Below, piece by piece: positions 33,049 to 42,385 of a stretch of 64,000 nt of DNA. How positions within the stretch are numbered: the first letter of the stretch is position 1; every line of letters starts with the position of its first letter. The notes beneath the pieces are model-generated. The model saw nothing but the letters and a program-made list of their open reading frames with translations, made no database searches and was not told where the DNA came from. A program made the translations under genes and the position numbers. Location of the stretch: the NCBI GenBank assembly GCA_937892115.1, contig CALAUI010000007.1:39591-103590 (forward strand), written 5' to 3'. This DNA comes from an uncultured Clostridia bacterium. GTDB lineage: Bacteria; Bacillota; Clostridia; Oscillospirales; Acutalibacteraceae.

Positions 33049-34101
33049 ATGAACAGACGAAATTCAAAAAAAGTAAGAGTCGGAAATATATATATCGGCG
33101 GAGACAGCCCCATAACAATCCAATCCATGCTTAACGTCCCCGCTTCCGATATTGAGGGAAGCGTAAGGCAGGCACTTGAGCTTGAAAGGGCAGGGTGCGA
33201 AATCATCCGTGCCGCCGTTCCCGATATGAATGCGGTAAAGCTTATTTCCGCTTTGAAAGAAAACGTAAAAATTCCCGTTGTGGCGGATATTCATTTTGAT
33301 TATCGCCTCGCTCTCGGAAGCATTGAAGCGGGAGTGGATAAAATCAGAATAAATCCGGGCAATATCGGCTCTGACGACAGAGTAAAAGCCGTGGCGGATG
33401 CCTGCAGGGAAAAGAATATTCCCATCAGAATCGGAGTCAATTCCGGCTCCTGCGAAAAGGAAATCCTTGCAAAATACGGCAGTCCCTGTGCAGAGGCACT
33501 GGTTGATTCCGCCATGTATCACGTATCCCTTCTTGAAAAATTTGATTTCAGGGATATAGTTATTTCAATCAAATCCTCCGACGTTGAGACTATGATCAAG
33601 GCGTACCGTCTTGCAGCGGAGAGATGCGGCTATCCGCTCCATCTCGGAGTTACGGAGGCGGGGACATATAACAGCTCTCTCATCAAATCCTCCATCGGTA
33701 TCGGCTCACTTCTTGCCGACGGTATCGGTGACACTATCCGTGTATCAATGACCGACGAGCCTGTAAAGGAGATTGAAGCCGCGAAGAATATACTTAAGGT
33801 GCTCGGTCTGGGTAAGCCCGGCCCCGATATAGTTGCCTGCCCCACCTGCGGCAGGACGAAAATAGACCTTATAGGTCTTGCAAAGCAGGTTGAAAGCCGT
33901 CTGGCGGGCTGTGATAAAAATATCAGGGTCGCCGTGATGGGCTGTGCGGTAAACGGCCCCGGCGAAGCAAGAGAAGCGGATATAGGTATCGCAGGGGGAG
34001 ACGGATGTGCCCTCATTTTCAGAAAGGGCGAAATCCTTTGCAAGGTACCCGAAAGCGAAGCAGTTGACAGATTGATAGAAGAAATAGGAAATCTTGATTG
34101 A
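33049..34101 (+). CDS. ispG: 4-hydroxy-3-methylbut-2-enyl diphosphate synthase (flavodoxin)
   Basis: The product has 350 residues. It reduces MEcPP to HMBPP, the next-to-last step of the MEP pathway, using a [4Fe-4S] cluster. The N-terminal barrel begins with VGNIYIGGDSPITIQSML; cluster Cys residues are in ACPTCGRTKIDL and MGCAVNGPGEAREADIG. It follows rseP by 5 nt. The next gene, polC, starts at most a couple of bases after its stop. Confidence 0.97.
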   Translation: MNRRNSKKVRVGNIYIGGDSPITIQSMLNVPASDIEGSVRQALELERAGCEIIRAAVPDMNAVKLISALKENVKIPVVADIHFDYRLALGSIEAGVDKIRINPGNIGSDDRVKAVADACREKNIPIRIGVNSGSCEKEILAKYGSPCAEALVDSAMYHVSLLEKFDFRDIVISIKSSDVETMIKAYRLAAERCGYPLHLGVTEAGTYNSSLIKSSIGIGSLLADGIGDTIRVSMTDEPVKEIEAAKNILKVLGLGKPGPDIVACPTCGRTKIDLIGLAKQVESRLAGCDKNIRVAVMGCAVNGPGEAREADIGIAGGDGCALIFRKGEILCKVPESEAVDRLIEEIGNLD

Positions 34102-34102
34102 T

Positions 34103-37100
34103 ATGAATAAGGACATTCTCTACTTTATAGGTGAATATCTGTCCCCGAATATGAGAAAGTATTTTGAGGGAGGTACGGTTTCGAATATCGGTTTTGACGA
34201 AAAAAAGTCTGCCCTCACCATGACGGTTGACTTTGAAAAGACCGTGGATGACCGTGCCGTAACGGAGACGCAGAATATTCTCACCGACGTACTGAAAATA
34301 AATAAAGCAGTTATTTCCTGCCGTTATCCCGAAAGTGAATTCGGCAGGGAATGTATTCCTGCGCTGTTCAGAGATATGAAGACGGCTTTTCCTGCGGCGA
34401 GTGCTTTTACCAAAAGTGCCACCTTTGAGGTTAACGAAGATTCCGTTGATATCCGTGTAGACAACGGCGCAAAAATGCTGTGCGGTATGGGATGCGATAC
34501 CTTTGTCCGCAGCTGGATAAGCGAGCATTACAGCGGCAAAGTCGTTTCTGTCAGTATTGAGGGAGATATTGAAATTGATTCGGATTCTCCCGAACACCTT
34601 GAAATGCAGGCAAAAAATTCCATTGAAATTCCGATGAAGGAAATCAGTAAGCCCAAGCCCTCCGTAAAGACTCTTGAGCCATACGAAAACACACCGATTT
34701 CTCTTGAAAATGCCAAGGTAATCTACGGTGCGGGCATCAGGTCAAAGCCGGTTCCTCTTTCCGATATAACGGAAGATCACGGCTACGTCAGCGTATGGGG
34801 CAAGGTCTTCGGATTTGAATCAAGGGATACAAAAGACGGACTAAGAAAAATAATCAATTTCAATATTTACGATAAGACAGTTGCCTATCCCGTCAAGGTT
34901 TTTGATAAAAACGAAAACGTGGAGGAGCTGCTTGCCAATCTCAAGGACGGCAAGGTTGGGCTTTTCAGAGGCAAGGTGAAGTATGACGACTACGCCAAGG
35001 GCTACGTTTTCAACGCCAATGCAATTACCCTTGTTGATGAACTTGAGGGTAAAAAAGATGAGGCGGAGAAAAAGAGAGTCGAGCTTCATCTTCATACCAA
35101 CTTTTCACAGATGGACGGCTTATCCGCTCCCGCGAAGCTGGTAAAGAAAGCTGCAAAATGGGGACATAAAGCGATTGCGATTACCGACCACGGTGTAGTC
35201 CAGGCCTTTCCCGATGCAGTTGCGGCAGGTAATGAAGCAGGTATCAAGGTAATTCTCGGTATGGAGGGCTATTATGTTGACGATACCGTTACTCCCGTTG
35301 TCGGCGACCGTCCTATGCCCTTTAACGGTACCTTCATCGTTTTTGATGTTGAAACCACGGGACTTCGTACCGGCTATGACCGACTTATAGAAATAGGCGC
35401 CGTCAGATATAAGGACGGTGCGATGGCAGATTATTTCAGGACCTTCGTTGACCCCGAAAGACCCATTCCGCGAAAGATTACGGAGCTTACGGGCATTGAC
35501 GATTCAATGGTCAGAGGCGCTCCCAAAGAGGAGGAGGCAATACGCAGATTCTTTGAATTCTGCGGTGAGGACGTTGTGCTCGTTGCCCATAATGCCACTT
35601 TTGATACGGATTTCCTTAAAGCCACCTGCGCCAGACACGATATTCCCTATAATTATACCCATATTGATACCCTTATTCTTTCCCAGGAGCTGGTTGAGGG
35701 TGTAAAGAATTTCAAGCTTGATACGGTTGCAAAAGCTCTGAAGCTTCCCGATTTTGACCATCACAGAGCCGATGAGGATGCCAGCATCCTTGCCAAGATT
35801 TTTGAAAAACTCATTGCTCTTATGAGGGCAAAGGGAATTGAAAACGTTGAGGAAATCAACTCCGTCATCAAGCCCGATCCCAGGCGTCAGAAGAGTCACC
35901 ATATTATTTTCCTTGCGAAAAACCATGTGGGACTTAAAAACCTTTATCAGCTTATCACAAAATCAAATCTCAATTATTTCTACCGTAATCCCAGAGTACC
36001 TCTCAGCGAGCTTCTCAAACACAGAGAGGGTATTCTCGTGGGCTCCGCCTGTGAGGCAGGTCAGCTCTATCAGGCAGTGTATGCGGGTAAATCCCATGAA
36101 ACGCAGCTCAGGTACGCTTCAATTTACGACTATCTTGAAATTCAGCCCAACGGCAACAATATGTTTATGGTCCGTGACGGGCTTGTTGAAAGCGAAGAAG
36201 AGCTGAACGACATAAACCGTCAGATAATAGCTCTTGCGGATGAGCTTAATATCCCCGTTGTTGCAACGGGTGACGTTCATTTCCTTGAGGAAGAGGACGC
36301 CATATTCAGAGAAATCATCATGACCGTTCAGGGCTTTTCCGATGCGGATAAGCAGGCACCTCTTTATCTCAAGACGACCGACGAAATGCTGAATGATTTT
36401 GCTTATCTCGGAGCGGAAAAGGCAAAGGAAATCGTAGTTGACAATCCAAACCTCATTGCGGATATGTGCGAAAGCATGAAGCCATTCCCCGACGGCACGT
36501 TTCCTCCCCATATTGACGGCTCCGAGGAGGATTTGACGAGAATCTGTAACGAGAGAATGGAAGCCCTTTACGGCTCGCCCCTTCCTCAGTACATAAGAGA
36601 GCGGCTTGACAAGGAGCTGTCCTCAATCATCAAAAACGGCTTCGCCGTGCTTTATATGATTGCACAGAAGCTCGTTAAAAATTCAATGGATCACGGCTAC
36701 TATGTGGGCTCGAGAGGTTCTGTCGGCTCGTCCTTCGTTGCCTTTGCATCGGGTATTTCCGAGGTTAATCCTCTGGCTCCCCATTATCTTTGCAGCGAAT
36801 GCAAGCACGTTGAATTTTTCCTGAACGGCGAGTACGGCTCCGGCTTTGATATGCCGCCCAGAAACTGTCCCGTCTGCAATAAACCCATGATACGTGACGG
36901 TCACGACATCCCCTTTGAAACCTTCCTTGGCTTCTACGGTGATAAATCTCCCGATATTGATCTTAACTTCGCAAGCGAATATCAGTTCTACGCCCACAGA
37001 TATACGGAGGAGCTTTTCGGTGAAAAGCACGTATTCAAGGCGGGCACGATCGGTACGGTTGCGGAAAAAACCGCCTTCGGTTACGTCAAAAAATGGATGG

Positions 37101-38446
37101 AGGAAAGGGGAAAAACCGACATTTCCAATGCGGAAATGACCCGTCTTGCAATGGGCTGTACCGGAGTAAAGAGAACTACGGGACAGCACCCCGGCGGAAT
37201 GGTCGTTATCCCCAATGACAACATTGCGGAGGATTTCACTCCAATTCAGCATCCCGCAGACGATGCGGAATCCATTCACAGAACAACTCACTTTGACTTC
37301 CATTCGCTTCATGATACGATTCTGAAGCTGGATAATCTCGGCCACGAAGTTCCAACCCTCTACAAGCACCTTGAGGACCTTACCCATACTTCGGTAATGG
37401 ATGCGGACGTATGCGACCCCAAGCTTTATGAAATGCTTACCTCACCCGCACCTCTCGGCGTAACTGCAGAGGATATTGAATGCCCCACGGGCACCCTTTC
37501 ATTGCCGGAGCTCGGTACCGGCTTCGTTCTCGCAATGCTGACGGAAGCAAAGCCCAAGAATTTCTCGGATATGCTTCAGGTTTCAGGTCTTTCTCACGGT
37601 ACAGACGTATGGGTAGGCAACGCCCAGGACCTTATCAAAAACGGCACCTGCACCATTTCAAACGTTATCGGTACCCGTGACAGTATCATGGTTTACCTTA
37701 TTCACAAGGGCCTTGATAACGGCATGGCGTTCAAGATTATGGAAATCGTCAGAAAGGGCAAAGCCCCCAAGCTTCTCACGGATGAGCATAAGCAGGCGAT
37801 GATTGACCACGACGTTCCTCAGTGGTATATTGATTCCTGCCTCAAAATCAAGTATATGTTCCCCAAGGCACACGCGGCAGCATACGTTATAGCGGCTATC
37901 CGCCTTGCCTGGTACAAGCTTTATTATCCCGTTGAATACTATGCGACCTATATGACCGTGCGCGGCGGCGACCTTGAAACGGAAACCGTACTTGCGGGAA
38001 GAACGAGGGTCAAGCAGAGAATGGCTGAGCTCGGTCAGAGAATCAAGACGAAGGAAGCCAGCAACAAGGAAGAGGATGTTTACACCTCTCTTCAGGTAGT
38101 CAACGAAATGATGGCAAGAGGAATCGGGGTGCTGCCGATTGATATCTATAAATCAAGAGGAACGGAATATATCGTTGAAGACGGTAAAATCCGTCTGCCC
38201 TTCGCATCAATCGCCGGCTGCGGAGAATCAGCCGCGTTGAGTCTTGAGCAGGCCAAATTCAAAAAGGTGAAGGTCAGAAAGGAAGACGGTACCGTAGAGG
38301 AAACCGTTACCGACGAAATCGAGCCCTTCATTTCCATAGAGGATATTCAGGACAGATCTCGTGCGCCCCAGACGATAATAGATATTCTTGACGAAAGCGG
38401 CGCATTTGAAGGCATTCCCCGCAGCACTCAGTTATCCTTCTTTTAA
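34103..38446 (+). CDS. polC: DNA polymerase III alpha subunit, PolC type
   Basis: The product has about 1447 residues, typical of Gram-positive PolC. Domains in order: an N-terminal region and OB fold (VSVWGKVFGFESRD), a PHP domain near residue 330 (HLHTNFSQMDGLSAPAKL, TDHGV), an inserted DnaQ-like 3'-5' exonuclease near 415 (FDVETTG, AHNATFDTDFL, HRADEDA), and the polymerase core with a Cys4 zinc site around 895-925 (CSEC ... CPVC) and catalytic Asp pair in PDIDLNF near 950. It ends QLSFF, a clamp-binding motif. ATG 34103 is preferred although TTG 34094 is possible. It is the replicative leading-strand enzyme. Confidence 0.96.
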   Translation: MNKDILYFIGEYLSPNMRKYFEGGTVSNIGFDEKKSALTMTVDFEKTVDDRAVTETQNILTDVLKINKAVISCRYPESEFGRECIPALFRDMKTAFPAASAFTKSATFEVNEDSVDIRVDNGAKMLCGMGCDTFVRSWISEHYSGKVVSVSIEGDIEIDSDSPEHLEMQAKNSIEIPMKEISKPKPSVKTLEPYENTPISLENAKVIYGAGIRSKPVPLSDITEDHGYVSVWGKVFGFESRDTKDGLRKIINFNIYDKTVAYPVKVFDKNENVEELLANLKDGKVGLFRGKVKYDDYAKGYVFNANAITLVDELEGKKDEAEKKRVELHLHTNFSQMDGLSAPAKLVKKAAKWGHKAIAITDHGVVQAFPDAVAAGNEAGIKVILGMEGYYVDDTVTPVVGDRPMPFNGTFIVFDVETTGLRTGYDRLIEIGAVRYKDGAMADYFRTFVDPERPIPRKITELTGIDDSMVRGAPKEEEAIRRFFEFCGEDVVLVAHNATFDTDFLKATCARHDIPYNYTHIDTLILSQELVEGVKNFKLDTVAKALKLPDFDHHRADEDASILAKIFEKLIALMRAKGIENVEEINSVIKPDPRRQKSHHIIFLAKNHVGLKNLYQLITKSNLNYFYRNPRVPLSELLKHREGILVGSACEAGQLYQAVYAGKSHETQLRYASIYDYLEIQPNGNNMFMVRDGLVESEEELNDINRQIIALADELNIPVVATGDVHFLEEEDAIFREIIMTVQGFSDADKQAPLYLKTTDEMLNDFAYLGAEKAKEIVVDNPNLIADMCESMKPFPDGTFPPHIDGSEEDLTRICNERMEALYGSPLPQYIRERLDKELSSIIKNGFAVLYMIAQKLVKNSMDHGYYVGSRGSVGSSFVAFASGISEVNPLAPHYLCSECKHVEFFLNGEYGSGFDMPPRNCPVCNKPMIRDGHDIPFETFLGFYGDKSPDIDLNFASEYQFYAHRYTEELFGEKHVFKAGTIGTVAEKTAFGYVKKWMEERGKTDISNAEMTRLAMGCTGVKRTTGQHPGGMVVIPNDNIAEDFTPIQHPADDAESIHRTTHFDFHSLHDTILKLDNLGHEVPTLYKHLEDLTHTSVMDADVCDPKLYEMLTSPAPLGVTAEDIECPTGTLSLPELGTGFVLAMLTEAKPKNFSDMLQVSGLSHGTDVWVGNAQDLIKNGTCTISNVIGTRDSIMVYLIHKGLDNGMAFKIMEIVRKGKAPKLLTDEHKQAMIDHDVPQWYIDSCLKIKYMFPKAHAAAYVIAAIRLAWYKLYYPVEYYATYMTVRGGDLETETVLAGRTRVKQRMAELGQRIKTKEASNKEEDVYTSLQVVNEMMARGIGVLPIDIYKSRGTEYIVEDGKIRLPFASIAGCGESAALSLEQAKFKKVKVRKEDGTVEETVTDEIEPFISIEDIQDRSRAPQTIIDILDESGAFEGIPRSTQLSFF

Positions 38447-38498
38447 TTGAAGCTCAAGTGTGACGGAGGATTTCCGTTTTAATTCGCAACAGTAAACA

Positions 38499-38538
38499 GT
38501 CACCCCCACCTCGAAAACACTTCCGCAGTGGGGGTGAC
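38499..38538. terminator. Hairpin downstream of polC
   Basis: GTCACCCCCAC and GTGGGGGTGAC form a perfect 11-bp stem with an 18-nt loop. No T-run follows, so termination is likely but not certain. The rest of the gap to 38672 shows nothing else. Confidence 0.55.
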
Positions 38539-38672
38539 GTATTTATGTGCGTGATTTCGGCAATTTATTGAATTATTTTCCGCTATTTTGACAATATAAA
38601 AAAATGACAGTTTGTTTTCGGCTTTCAAGGCGTGCGTCTGTCTAAACTGCGGTAAGAGCTTTGCTAAAATTG

Positions 38673-38702
38673 TTGACCTGCAAATAAAATTTGTTGTATA
38701 AT
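38673..38702 (+). promoter_or_regulatory. Promoter of the transporter/LRR operon
   Basis: TTGACC (38673-38678), an 18-nt spacer and consensus TATAAT (38697-38702), 49 nt before the ATG at 38751. Confidence 0.65.
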
Positions 38703-38750
38703 CGAATTGATTGAACGGCTTTACGCCGAAAATATAAGGGGAGAGATTAT

Positions 38751-40520
38751 ATGGCAAAAATCAATACCGAAAAAATCAAAGACGGTATAAGTTACTTCAA
38801 AGCCCATTGGAAAAATCCGCCCGAAGGCAAATACGTTTCGTTCCGTGAATACATCGACATAACCATCGGCATCGGTGCAAATTATTCATCCGCAATGATT
38901 ATTTCAAAATTCATTGCGTTTGCCGCAAGCTGCTATCTGATGATGTATCACTATAAGCTTCCCTATCTGGTATTTGCGGTGATAACGATTATCAATATGC
39001 CGCTCAGCTATGTTTTCAATCTTATCGGCTGGGTCATCAACGATAATCTCGGCTTCCTCAAAAAGAAAACGGAGCGGAAATTTTACGGGCTCTATTTCTT
39101 TATGATAATTGCGGGCCTTTTCCTGATTATCTTTGACTTTTCTCCCGTTCTGAATCCGTCAAATTCAATCATACGCTATATCAATTCTCTTGACGGAATC
39201 AATTCCGCTTCCGCAATAAAGATTCTCGGTACGTATATTTTTGTCAACGGTTACGGCGGCGCAAGAAACATTTTCTGGCGTAAGAAGCTTATACCGAAAT
39301 TCGGCAGATATAAATATTCGCTTTACTGTGACTTCCTGCCGAAAACGATTATGGTTTTTGTTATCGGCTGGCTTCCGATATATAAAACTCTCGGTGACGT
39401 TACCACAAGAGTCTGGGCGGCAAATCTTCTGTTCAGTATATATAATGTTTATTCATTCAACAATCAGCTCGAGACCTGCGCCCAGAATATCAGTCCCGAT
39501 CCCAAGGAAAGAATATGGGTCAGAACTTTTCCGATCAAGCTTTCTCACTTTATATGGAATATTGTTGATGCTCTCATACCCGTTTTTATCGGATTCTGCC
39601 GCGACGAATGGGCAGATATTGCCGTATTCAAGTATGTTATTCCGTTCACGTTCCTTTTCTTTGCCACTCTTACTCTCTTCCTTGCCCGCAGAGTTGAGGA
39701 GCGCATTCCCCAGCCGCCTATTGAAAAGAAGGTCAATATCAGCTTCTGGGACGGTATGACGGGAGTTCTCTACAACAAGTACAGATGGATAAACAATATC
39801 GTCGGCCTGCTTGATTCTCTCGGAAACGGTATGCTTGCGTTCACTACCATCCTCTATCTTTATACCTTCCGTCTTAGCGGACTCATTTACAGTCTGCTGG
39901 TTACCCTTGTTTCGTTCTGCGGAACTCCGCCCGATTTCTTTACTCCGTATTTCCGCAAGCGCTTCTCTTACCGCCAGGTCATGATATTCTATCAGCTCGT
40001 CAGAGCCGTTACAAACACGATTATCGTCTTCTGCTATCTTTTCTTCGGCGACAATCTGCCTCTGTGCGGAACGATAAGCATTGTTGCTCTTATGTTTGAG
40101 CAGGTCTGCTCAACCGTTCCGAAATCCATTAACAGCGATATGCAGGTTCAGGTGAACGACTATCAGATGTACCTTTCCGGTGAAAGACTTGAAAGCTTTT
40201 CGGGCATTTTCGGCTGGTTCACCGGACCTGTAACCAATTTCGTAGGTCTGATAATTCCTCTGATTTTGTTGAAATACGGTTTCAACAGCAACTGGGACGT
40301 GCTTTTCATCGACGAATCAAGAACGAAAATCATAGTTATTCCCATCGTTATTGATATTATCGGATATCTGCTTATGACAATTCCTTATCTTTTCTGGGAC
40401 TATGACGATAAAAAGCAGCGCAAGGTCATTCAGGTGCTGAAACGGCGTGAGGAAGTTATGAAGGCGGCAGAAGCTTCAAAGGAAGCCGTTGAGGAAAGCG
40501 AGGTGGCAGATAATGCGTAA
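38751..40520 (+). CDS. MFS/GPH-type multi-span transporter
   Basis: The product has 589 residues with about 12 membrane spans, larger than most MFS carriers. Layout and spans resemble the glycoside-pentoside-hexuronide (GPH) cation symporter group, but no diagnostic motif is clear, so the assignment is tentative. The N-terminal cytoplasmic helix is polar (EKIKDGISYFKAHWKNPPEG), and the C-terminal tail is charged (QVLKRREEVMKAAEASKEA). GGGGAGAG precedes the ATG. Its 3' end overlaps the leucine-rich-repeat gene by 8 nt, so the two products are co-expressed and may act together. The transported solute is unknown. Confidence 0.65.
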   Translation: MAKINTEKIKDGISYFKAHWKNPPEGKYVSFREYIDITIGIGANYSSAMIISKFIAFAASCYLMMYHYKLPYLVFAVITIINMPLSYVFNLIGWVINDNLGFLKKKTERKFYGLYFFMIIAGLFLIIFDFSPVLNPSNSIIRYINSLDGINSASAIKILGTYIFVNGYGGARNIFWRKKLIPKFGRYKYSLYCDFLPKTIMVFVIGWLPIYKTLGDVTTRVWAANLLFSIYNVYSFNNQLETCAQNISPDPKERIWVRTFPIKLSHFIWNIVDALIPVFIGFCRDEWADIAVFKYVIPFTFLFFATLTLFLARRVEERIPQPPIEKKVNISFWDGMTGVLYNKYRWINNIVGLLDSLGNGMLAFTTILYLYTFRLSGLIYSLLVTLVSFCGTPPDFFTPYFRKRFSYRQVMIFYQLVRAVTNTIIVFCYLFFGDNLPLCGTISIVALMFEQVCSTVPKSINSDMQVQVNDYQMYLSGERLESFSGIFGWFTGPVTNFVGLIIPLILLKYGFNSNWDVLFIDESRTKIIVIPIVIDIIGYLLMTIPYLFWDYDDKKQRKVIQVLKRREEVMKAAEASKEAVEESEVADNA

Positions 40521-41811
40521 AAACAAAGAAAAGAAAGACCTTATGCTTGAAGCGGAGCTTTCCGAGGAGACACTCGTTATCCCCGAAGAAGAAATATGGA
40601 CTTACCGTATAGAGGGGCTTCAGGCACCGAGAATAGTTGACAAAAGCATTAAAACACGCACAAAGGTTGCTATCATCTCCGTTCTTGTTGTTGCCATTGT
40701 TCTTTCCGTATTTTTCAGTGTCTATGCCCTCATTAACGAGGAATTTGAATATAAGCAGATAGACGGCGGATGGGAATTCGTCAAATATTCAAATCCCGGG
40801 CAGGTGACCGAAGTCAACGTTGATTTTGCTTTCGGAGACAAGAGCAAGCCGATAACCGAAATCCGCGAATATGCTTTTAACTGCGATGAAAAGATTGAAA
40901 CAGTAAACGTCGGAAAAGATATCCGCAAAATTGACGGAAAAAGCTTTTACAGCTGCTGGAATCTTGAAAACGTTTTTGTCGACGATGATAATCCGTACTA
41001 TTGCGACATAGACGGCGTGCTTTACAATAAAGAACTTACCGAAATCATATATTATCCCAGCGCCCATAATCTCTATCTTACGAGAAAAGCGGGCTATAAG
41101 CTTGATTTCCCCGAAGACGGAAGCATCAGCAATGACGATTTCTGCTCTGCCGTCAAGCTGCTTGACAGATGTGCTTCCGAAGGCAAATCTCCCGATAAGC
41201 TTGAGGGAGAAGAAGCGACACTTTTCAAAAAACTGAATGTTCTGATGGGAAAAGTTGACTGGAAAGCTTTTATCGGCGACTATAATCAGAAGGTCGGCGT
41301 ATACGTTCTTCCCTCAACCGTGACCGAAATCGGAAAGCTTGCCTTTGCCTATTCAGATATAACCGAAATATATCTTCCCAACGGGCTCAGAAGTATCGGC
41401 ACTCTCGGATTTTTCAAGGCGGAAAAGTTAAAGGAAATATACTCGTATACCTGCACCGAAACCGTTGCGGGTACGGATTGGAACGCCGTTGCAGCCCTTT
41501 CGTCAGTTAGCCGTTCTCTCCCCGATACGCTTGAATTTATCGGCTCCGATGCCTTTACCTATGACAGAGGCATAACCTATATGTTTATCCCGTCTTCTGT
41601 TAAGGAAATCGGTCATCACGCATTTTTCAATATGGCATATAAATCCGGCGATGAGATAGAGGGACTTGCAAAGATGAACGTTCAGCAGGATGAAGCCGCG
41701 TTCACTTCCGGAACGAAAATCGGTGATTCCTGGCTGCCGAAGCTGGATGCCGGATTATTCAAGAAAAACGTTGAAGTTGTTTATTCGTCAAAAAGAGAAA
41801 CGGTACGCTGA
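40513..41811 (+). CDS. Membrane-anchored leucine-rich-repeat (BspA-like) protein
   Basis: The product has 432 residues. An acidic cytoplasmic N-terminus of about 45 residues is followed by one membrane span (VAIISVLVVAIVLSVFFSVY) and an extracellular part. The latter holds LRR_5/BspA-type repeats, seen as EIREYAFNCDEKIETVNVGK, IGKLAFAYSDITEIYLPNGL and IGHHAFFNMAY, interrupted by a helical insert (KLLDRCASEGKSPDKL). ATG 40513 has AGGTGG before it and overlaps the transporter's stop region. LRR_5 proteins usually bind extracellular ligands; here the shared operon suggests a partner of the transporter (inference). Confidence 0.75.
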   Translation: MRKNKEKKDLMLEAELSEETLVIPEEEIWTYRIEGLQAPRIVDKSIKTRTKVAIISVLVVAIVLSVFFSVYALINEEFEYKQIDGGWEFVKYSNPGQVTEVNVDFAFGDKSKPITEIREYAFNCDEKIETVNVGKDIRKIDGKSFYSCWNLENVFVDDDNPYYCDIDGVLYNKELTEIIYYPSAHNLYLTRKAGYKLDFPEDGSISNDDFCSAVKLLDRCASEGKSPDKLEGEEATLFKKLNVLMGKVDWKAFIGDYNQKVGVYVLPSTVTEIGKLAFAYSDITEIYLPNGLRSIGTLGFFKAEKLKEIYSYTCTETVAGTDWNAVAALSSVSRSLPDTLEFIGSDAFTYDRGITYMFIPSSVKEIGHHAFFNMAYKSGDEIEGLAKMNVQQDEAAFTSGTKIGDSWLPKLDAGLFKKNVEVVYSSKRETVR

Positions 41812-41890
41812 TTACAAAAATTTTGATGAAGACACTGTTTTTGTAAACCCTGTTTTTGAAAAAATGCAGCCGAATAATATATCGGTGAAA

Positions 41891-41925
41891 AAATCCCTCC
41901 GAAGCTGTGTGCCTCGGAGGGATTT
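41891..41925 (+). terminator. Terminator of the transporter/LRR operon
   Basis: AAATCCCTCCGA and TCGGAGGGATTT form a perfect 12-bp stem with an 11-nt loop, 80 nt past the stop codon. Confidence 0.8.
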
Positions 41926-41935
41926 GTCATATAAG

Positions 41936-41957
41936 AAAAACCGACACGGTCGGCTTT
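41936..41957 (-). terminator. Terminator of the ssrA transcript
   Basis: On the minus strand AAAGCCGAC, loop CGT and GTCGGTTTT pair through nine positions (one G-T), followed by a T-run. It lies about 75 nt beyond the tmRNA 3' end. Confidence 0.65.
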
Positions 41958-41963
41958 GATTTC

Positions 41964-42029
41964 ATCAACGAAGTTGATTTATTCAGCCAAAGGCTGATTT
42001 AGTTGAAGGCAGGCAAACTGCCTGCCTTC
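41964..42029. repeat. Three tandem triloop hairpins downstream of tmRNA
   Basis: Three perfect inverted repeats in a row have 3-base loops: ATCAAC-GAA-GTTGAT, TCAGCC-AAA-GGCTGA and GAAGGCAGGCA-AAC-TGCCTGCCTTC. The last begins 3 nt past the tmRNA CCA on the minus strand. They may guide 3'-end processing of tmRNA or be a small dispersed repeat. Confidence 0.7.
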
Positions 42030-42031
42030 CA

Positions 42032-42380
42032 TGGTGGAGATGGCGGTAATCGAAACCGCGTCCGAAAAACCTCTGCAGGGACTTTCTACGAGTGTATTTC
42101 ACCTTTTGACGTTCCCTCCTTCACACGCCGATGACCGGGCTTGTGAATTCAGTAGGCGGATAATGCATGACAGGAATACCGCCGTTACCTGTTCACGTTC
42201 ACTGCTTATCGACGCCTCTTGCAGGGCCGCAGTACTCCCTGCAGAGACGGCTGCTTAGTTAAGCAGCAAGTGCAACTGTATTGTTGTCGTTTATTTTGAA
42301 AAGTTGCGGATTTTATAGCGGTCCCGCACCGCTACTCGCTTATCCGGGCTCGGATTCCCCGTCGAAATCCTTTCATCCCC
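42032..42380 (-). ncRNA. ssrA: tmRNA (transfer-messenger RNA)
   Basis: One-piece tmRNA of 349 nt. The 5' end GGGGATGAAAGGATTTCGACG pairs with the 3' end CATCTCC before an encoded ACCA, giving a 7-bp acceptor stem with one G-U. The T-arm GGACGCGGTTTCGATTACCGC is intact. The tag frame ends ...AAC GAC AAC AAT ACA GTT GCA CTT GCT GCT TAA, giving a peptide ending NDNNTVALAA. No in-frame GCN resume codon precedes it, so the first tag residue is uncertain. With SmpB it rescues stalled ribosomes. It starts 5 nt after the smpB stop and is probably processed from the same transcript. Confidence 0.95.
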
Positions 42381-42385
42381 ATATA

